Source: GCA-002050365 sp038235165 (GTDB lineage Bacteria; Acidobacteriota; Blastocatellia; Pyrinomonadales; Pyrinomonadaceae). Taken from it: a DNA stretch of 64,000 nucleotides. Shown piece after piece: positions 59,837-64,000 of this stretch; within the stretch, counting starts at the first letter, position 1, and the number at the start of each line of letters is the position of its first letter. The stretch lies in NCBI GenBank assembly GCA_038235165.1, contig JBBSUG010000018.1, positions 1 through 64,000 on the forward strand, given 5' to 3'. The notes under the pieces are model-generated. The model was not told the origin of the DNA, ran no database searches, and worked only from the letters and a program-made list of their open reading frames with translations. A program made the position numbers and the translations under genes.

Positions 59837-59892
59837 AATTTATAATTCAAATTAAGTATGGTAACTTTGAGAGAATAATTTCACAAATAAAT

Positions 59893-60687
59893 ATGCATCA
59901 ATATCAGGATTTATTAAAACACATTTTGCAAAACGGAACACGCCACGAAGATCGTACGGGTGTTGGAACAATTTCGACTTTCGGTTATCAAATGCGCTTT
60001 AATTTGCAAACAGGCTTTCCCGCCGTGACGACTAAAAAACTGCATTTTCGCTCGATTATTCACGAACTGTTGTGGTTTTTGAGCGGCGACACGAACATCA
60101 AATATCTGAATGATCACAAAGTGACGATCTGGGACGAATGGGCGCGGGAAAATGGCGATTTGGGTCCGATTTACGGGAAACAATGGGTTAATTGGGAAAC
60201 AAACGACGGGCGCGTCGTCAATCAGATCGCCGATGTAATTGACGAAATAAAACGAAATCCGTATTCGCGGCGGCTCGTCGTTTCGGCGTGGAACGTCGGC
60301 GAACTTGAGGAAATGGCGTTGCTGCCGTGTCATCTGCTTTTTCAATTTTATGTGTCGGGCGGCAAATTATCCTGTCAATTATATCAGCGGTCAGCCGACA
60401 GTTTTCTCGGTGTTCCTTATAATATCGCGTCATATTCGATTTTGACGCAGATGGTCGCCGAACAATGCGATTTGGAAGTCGGCGATTTTATTTGGACGGG
60501 CGGTGATTGTCATATTTATTTGAATCATCTCGATCAGGTGAAATTGCAGTTATCGCGCGAACCGTTTCCGCTTCCGCGACTGATTATCAAGCGCAGACCC
60601 GATTCTATTTTCGATTATAAATTTGAAGATTTCGAGATTGCGAACTATCAATCACATCAATCAATCGCCGCGCCGATTGCCGTGTGA
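59893..60687 (+). CDS. thyA: thymidylate synthase
   Basis: A 264-residue folate-dependent thymidylate synthase of normal length. Marks: YQDLLKHILQNGTRHEDRTG, IHELLWFLSGDTNIKYLND, WDEWARENGDLGPIYGKQWV, the catalytic Cys in MALLPCHLLFQFYVSGGKLS and QLYQRSADSFLGVPYNIASY. It makes dTMP from dUMP with methylene-tetrahydrofolate. Its 3' end overlaps the convergent folate enzyme gene by 31 bases. Confidence 0.98.
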   Translation: MHQYQDLLKHILQNGTRHEDRTGVGTISTFGYQMRFNLQTGFPAVTTKKLHFRSIIHELLWFLSGDTNIKYLNDHKVTIWDEWARENGDLGPIYGKQWVNWETNDGRVVNQIADVIDEIKRNPYSRRLVVSAWNVGELEEMALLPCHLLFQFYVSGGKLSCQLYQRSADSFLGVPYNIASYSILTQMVAEQCDLEVGDFIWTGGDCHIYLNHLDQVKLQLSREPFPLPRLIIKRRPDSIFDYKFEDFEIANYQSHQSIAAPIAV

Positions 60688-61259
60688 GCAAACTCCCACA
60701 CTTTTTCCGGCGTGACGCAGAAATCGAGCTTTACATCAAAATTTTGTATATCGGCGATTTCTTCGATTGGTGCAAAGTAATTCAAACCTATTTTCAAGCA
60801 GTCGGCGCGGCAGTTTATCAAAAATTTATCGTAAAATCCTTTACCGTAACCGGCGCGAAAACCCTTTTCATCAAAACCCGAAAGCGGCACCAAAACTAAA
60901 TCTATGTTTTTCGCCGCGATGACTTCCCCGTCAATCGGTTCTCGAATTTGCCAAATATTCTCTTTCAATAAACTGTTCGCCGTAAATCGCACATTTTCTA
61001 GTTCGCCGGTTTCAAAATTTACGCGCGGCACGAGCGTCCGAATATGCGGAAAATCGCGCCAAATTCGTTTGTAAATGAGAGCGGTATCAATCTCGCCGAA
61101 TTTTTCAATCGCTATGAAACAATGCAGGCAATTGATTTTTGACAGATCGAATTTTTGAAAAAAGTTACTGGCAATTTGTTCGCTTTTTTCGTTTCTTTCA
61201 TCCGTCGTGAAGGATTTTTGCGCGGCAAGATGTGTTTTTCTGATTTCTGATTTGGTCAT
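60657..61259 (-). CDS. 5-formyltetrahydrofolate cyclo-ligase
   Basis: A 200-residue enzyme that converts 5-formyl- to 5,10-methenyl-tetrahydrofolate with ATP. Marks: the basic N-terminus MTKSEIRKTHLAAQKSFTTD, LVLVPLSGFDEKGFRAGYGK (nucleotide-binding G-x-G-K region followed by GFYDKFL), and a conserved-looking C-terminus. Convergent with thyA, their coding ends sharing 31 bases. Both act in one-carbon metabolism along with metH. Confidence 0.92.
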   Translation of the reverse strand: MTKSEIRKTHLAAQKSFTTDERNEKSEQIASNFFQKFDLSKINCLHCFIAIEKFGEIDTALIYKRIWRDFPHIRTLVPRVNFETGELENVRFTANSLLKENIWQIREPIDGEVIAAKNIDLVLVPLSGFDEKGFRAGYGKGFYDKFLINCRADCLKIGLNYFAPIEEIADIQNFDVKLDFCVTPEKVWEFAHTAIGAAID

Positions 61260-61274
61260 TTTCCGACTTTGAAA

Positions 61275-62873
61275 CTAATCCGGGACAAATGCAGAAAGCT
61301 GGTCGGCGGTTTGGGCGGCTAAATCGGCGGCGGCGCGGGTTGCATCAGCTTCTGAATTGCCGACGCTCGTCATCACGCGCACCATTGCGCCGTCGCTGCG
61401 GCGGCGCGTTACGCTGTCCCACACCGTATAAACTTTGTCGCTGTATTCGCTGGCAACGGCGCGTCCGCGTCCTTGATACCAGTAAATTAAAACTTCCTTG
61501 TAAGCACCGTTTTCGACGATGAACCAATTGGCTTTGAAAGTTTTGCCCGCCGGAGTTTTAATTTCAATTATAGCGGGCTGTTTCATTTCCCAACCGGCAC
61601 CCGGCAAACAATTTTGCGGGCTGTGATAAGTCGCACCCGTTCGCTGCGAAGCGTAGTAACCGACGTATAAATTCGCGCCGCGTCCGTCCGGCAGTGTGTA
61701 TTCGCGCATCATATAATCACTGGCGCGGAGAACAATTTCGGTTTGTTTATCGAACTTTATTTCACTTCCCTTCTGCCGCCAATCGCCGAGCTGCGCCGGA
61801 ATTGCCGCCAAATTTTCGCGTTCGACCTTAATTTCACCGCGTTCGGCAAACCAATTGATAAAAATACCGCCGATTAATAATGCGGCGAACAGCCAGAGTA
61901 TTTGGTTTTTGGTGTTGGTTTTTCGGTTTTTGGTCTCAGAATCTGCGGTTTGGAATCTGAAATCTGGAATTTGGAATCTGGAATTTGGAATCTTCTTCAG
62001 CCCGTAGTTTAACGTGAGCAATAAAACCAAAGCCGCCACATAAACGAGCCAGCCGGAAAGTTCGTGCCAAAGGCTTTCGGTCGCTTGTTTGCCGTAATAA
62101 TAAGTTAGAACGCCGGTTGCCGTGACCCGCGCCGCATTGGTGACAATCGCGATCGGAAACGCCGAGAGCATTAAAACAAAGGCTCGCCAAAAGTTGTTGT
62201 TTTTCCAAAACGGTGTGTCAGTGACAATTCTTTCACGAGAAAAATAAGCCAATACGAGGGCGAGCGTAATTAGCGTCATCAGCGAGCGAATGCCGCTGCA
62301 CGCTTCGACGACTTCGAGGGCGATAATCTGCGTCGCGCCGCGCGGCAGAATTTCGATGACATTGCCTTTTCTAACCGAGGCGACCTCAAAAAGTCTGATG
62401 CCCCAAACCGCCATTTGCGAAGCCCAAATTTGCAGCGGAAACGCGATTTTATTAAAGATGATCTGCGGAATCGGGATCGCCAAAAGCAACAGCGCAAACG
62501 GCACGACAAGCAGTTTCAAAATATTCGCGCCCCAAAAATAAATCACCATTCCGGCGAGCATTATCACCAGTGAAATCCGCTGCGTGAACAGTTCCGCGCC
62601 GAGCGTGCCGCCCAGAAGAAACAGTATGGCTCCTAAAATCAATCCGCTGCCCAGCCAAAATTGCGGCGTTCGGCGAGCCGCTTTTAATTTATCGAATTCG
62701 AACCAAATGATGCAGCCGATCACAAACGGCACAAGCAGTCCGTGTGAATAATTGTCGTCCGTCCACCAATCGGAAACTAATTTGGTCAGAACGGCGGCGT
62801 ACAGAAAAATAAACGCCGCCGCGATAACGAGCGGCTGCCAAAGTTTTTTGAATTTTATTGAAAAGAAATTCAT
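61275..62873 (-). CDS. exosortase–EpsI fusion protein
   Basis: A 532-residue protein. The exosortase half (1–~290) has about eight membrane helices and the catalytic set: Cys in VVEACSGIRSLMTL (~192), Arg in VTNAARVTATGVLTYYYG (~246) and His in SLWHELSGWLVYVAALVL (~270). A linker (292–324) is followed by an EpsI-like (DUF3485) domain (PAQLGDWRQKGSEIKFDKQT, and TYHSPQNCLPGAGWEMKQPA). Exosortases cut and sort PEP-CTERM-type proteins and are linked to exopolysaccharide. The linker is encoded by in-frame heptamer repeats (61900–61993). Confidence 0.92.
   Translation of the reverse strand: MNFFSIKFKKLWQPLVIAAAFIFLYAAVLTKLVSDWWTDDNYSHGLLVPFVIGCIIWFEFDKLKAARRTPQFWLGSGLILGAILFLLGGTLGAELFTQRISLVIMLAGMVIYFWGANILKLLVVPFALLLLAIPIPQIIFNKIAFPLQIWASQMAVWGIRLFEVASVRKGNVIEILPRGATQIIALEVVEACSGIRSLMTLITLALVLAYFSRERIVTDTPFWKNNNFWRAFVLMLSAFPIAIVTNAARVTATGVLTYYYGKQATESLWHELSGWLVYVAALVLLLTLNYGLKKIPNSRFQIPDFRFQTADSETKNRKTNTKNQILWLFAALLIGGIFINWFAERGEIKVERENLAAIPAQLGDWRQKGSEIKFDKQTEIVLRASDYMMREYTLPDGRGANLYVGYYASQRTGATYHSPQNCLPGAGWEMKQPAIIEIKTPAGKTFKANWFIVENGAYKEVLIYWYQGRGRAVASEYSDKVYTVWDSVTRRRSDGAMVRVMTSVGNSEADATRAAADLAAQTADQLSAFVPD
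61900..61993 (-). repeat. heptamer repeats inside the exosortase–EpsI gene
   Basis: TTTTTGG-type and TGGAATC/TGGAATT-type units, like those between genes at 40363–40440 and 47972–48199, lie in frame in the linker. They are read as NSRFQIPDFRFQTADSETKN followed by RKTNTKNQ. The string GGTTTTTGGTCTCAGA at 61925 is shared exactly with the pilP–pilQ gap. Confidence 0.85.
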
Positions 62874-63382
62874 TGTCGCTATTTAGGCAAACGGATAATC
62901 GAGGCATAATTCCGCGATCTGAATAAATTATAACAAAATTGACAAATATTGGATAAATAATTTTAGAGCGAGAAAACACTTGATTTTAAGTTGATAATCA
63001 GTATAATCAGCTCAATTCACACAAATTCCGAAACCGGCATTGATGTTTCAGCAGTATTGAAACCGGGTGTTTCACATTACTGCCTTCCACAACGAAACAA
63101 AATAATTCCGATTTTTCTGAAATTTGCGGTTGATTGATTGTTTTTTTCATAAAGCCGACGAAAGTTGGTCGTCTTGAAAAGTTAACTTCAATTTTTCAAG
63201 TGAATTTTTGAAACACAGGATCGAATTTTCTTAGTTCTGACCGAAAAGTTTGCCCTTTTCAGTCGGTGCGGGAAGAACAAGTTTTGCCGGTAATCTTTTT
63301 AGAGTCAATGCCCCGACTTTAAAATTATCACGGAGCGAAAAGTTTTTTCTCAAAACACTTAGGGAAAATCTATTTTACAAAA
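62874..63382. other. gap between the exosortase and TPR genes
   Basis: A 509-base divergent intergenic region with no coding ORF. It contains an extended −10 on the minus strand near 62927. Near 63240–63270 lies a weak dyad (ACCGAAAAG...CTTTTCAGTCGGT), which could be a terminator or an RNA structure. No riboswitch was recognised. Confidence 0.45.
62927..62935 (-). promoter_or_regulatory. extended −10 promoter element for the exosortase gene
   Basis: On the minus strand the sequence reads TGTTATAAT, a perfect extended −10, about 54 bases before the start codon. No clear −35 is present. Confidence 0.5.
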
Positions 63383-64000
63383 ATGCGATATACAGAGTGC
63401 CGATTTTTCCAATTTTTACTGCTTGCCGTCATCCTCGGCAGCGGTCTTTTCGTTGTTTCTTGCAGTAGTCATTCCCAACAAAAACATTTGACGCGCGGCG
63501 AAGAATATTTGCAGAGTCGCAAATTCCAGGAGGCCGCGATGGAATTTCGCGCCGCCGCCGATATTGATAAAAATTCGGCTGACGCACACTGGGGACTGGC
63601 GCGGGCGAACGAAAGTCTCGGACAATTTTACGAAACCGTCGAAGAATTGCGCCGCGTCGTCGAACTCAGCCCCGACAACCTCGCTGCCAAAGCCAAACTC
63701 GGCAGTTATTACCTCGCTTTTCAGCCGCCGAACACGGTCGAAACCGGCAAACTTCTCGATGATATTTTCGCCCGCGACCCCAGTTTTATCGAAGGTCACA
63801 TCTTAAAAGCGGATTTGCTGGCGACACAGGAAAAACCCGAAACTGAAATTTTGGCAGTTCTCGACTACGCCGTATCGTTAAATCCGAACCGCCCCGAAAC
63901 TTATCTGAGCCGGTCGCGCTACTTTATGAAAATAAAGAAACCGAACGAGGCGGAAAATTCCATTCAAAAAGCGATTGCGGTCAGTGCAAACGCCGCTATC
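63383..64000 (+). CDS. TPR lipoprotein, cut by the window end
   Basis: The frame opens at ATG 63383 and stays open to the end (about 206 residues, no stop). The start MRYTECRFFQFLLLAVILGS is a lipoprotein signal with VVSC as the likely lipobox (Cys ~27). TPR units follow (YLQSRKFQEAAMEFRAAADI, AHWGLARANESLGQFYETVE and ETYLSRSRYFMKIKKPNEAE). Such proteins beside exosortase genes are typical of PrsT-like TPR proteins in PEP-CTERM/exopolysaccharide loci. This one is divergent from the exosortase gene. Confidence 0.85.
   Translation, partial: MRYTECRFFQFLLLAVILGSGLFVVSCSSHSQQKHLTRGEEYLQSRKFQEAAMEFRAAADIDKNSADAHWGLARANESLGQFYETVEELRRVVELSPDNLAAKAKLGSYYLAFQPPNTVETGKLLDDIFARDPSFIEGHILKADLLATQEKPETEILAVLDYAVSLNPNRPETYLSRSRYFMKIKKPNEAENSIQKAIAVSANAAI

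Noticed and set aside
63416..63799. Minus-strand ORF of 127 codons near the window end
   Set aside because: It is antisense to the TPR lipoprotein frame, which has a lipobox and TPR repeats and runs off the window end.

Overview
The window is a bacterial chromosome segment that suggests Acidobacteriota, probably class Blastocatellia (Pyrinomonadales-like). This rests on overall style: moderate GC, a choice-of-anchor/FG-GAP-type secreted protein, an exosortase–EpsI fusion, a dispersed type IV pilus locus, many VapC/MazF/Uma2/XisHI-type small genes, and short heptamer tandem repeats between genes. It is an inference without a marker gene. No rRNA, tRNA, CRISPR array, prophage or intact insertion sequence was found.

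Layout. 0–1 kb: a possible gene tail and an orphan membrane/zinc-ribbon protein. 0.95–4.3 kb: an accessory cluster, all on the minus strand, with a VapC-type pair, XisH/XisI, a MazF pair, a DUF2281-like antitoxin in front of a dead PIN toxin, and several duplicated, decayed fragments of the same genes. 4.3–9.2 kb: metH with a YcxB-like membrane gene, then Uma2. 9.4–25.4 kb: exported hydrolases (M1 aminopeptidase, gingipain-like C25 peptidase, gamma-glutamyltransferase, class A beta-lactamase-like protein, S9 peptidase) mixed with egtD–birA, coaX and an amino acid permease. Together these suggest a peptide- and amino-acid-scavenging life. 25.4–28.5 kb: a glycosyltransferase and UDP-galactopyranose mutase (galactofuranose polysaccharide). 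28.6–33.1 kb: dnaX, then psd and pssA (phosphatidylethanolamine synthesis). 33.1–35.2 kb: an AT-rich accessory island of unknown genes bracketed by a 51-bp direct repeat.

35.2–38.7 kb: an O-antigen-ligase-like protein with a TPR partner, and nth. 38.9–40.4 kb: a secreted CxxCH/FG-GAP-like repeat protein. 40.4–45.8 kb: minor pseudopilins (fimT, pilV-, pilX- and pilW-like). 46.3–51.6 kb: pilMNOPQ, the type IV pilus alignment complex and secretin. 52.1–56.8 kb: two back-to-back operons holding an acyl-CoA dehydrogenase and an APH-fold kinase, which resemble the two halves of eukaryotic ACAD10/11. 56.8–61.3 kb: small and unknown genes, two methyltransferases, thyA and 5-formyl-THF cyclo-ligase. 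61.3–64 kb: an exosortase–EpsI fusion with heptamer repeats inside its linker, and a divergent TPR lipoprotein cut by the window end.

The most unusual items are the toxin/XisHI graveyard with repeated copies of the same broken gene ends, the heptamer repeat captured in frame by the exosortase gene, the split ACAD10/11-like module, and the repeat-bounded AT-rich island. No complete novel system is proven from sequence alone.
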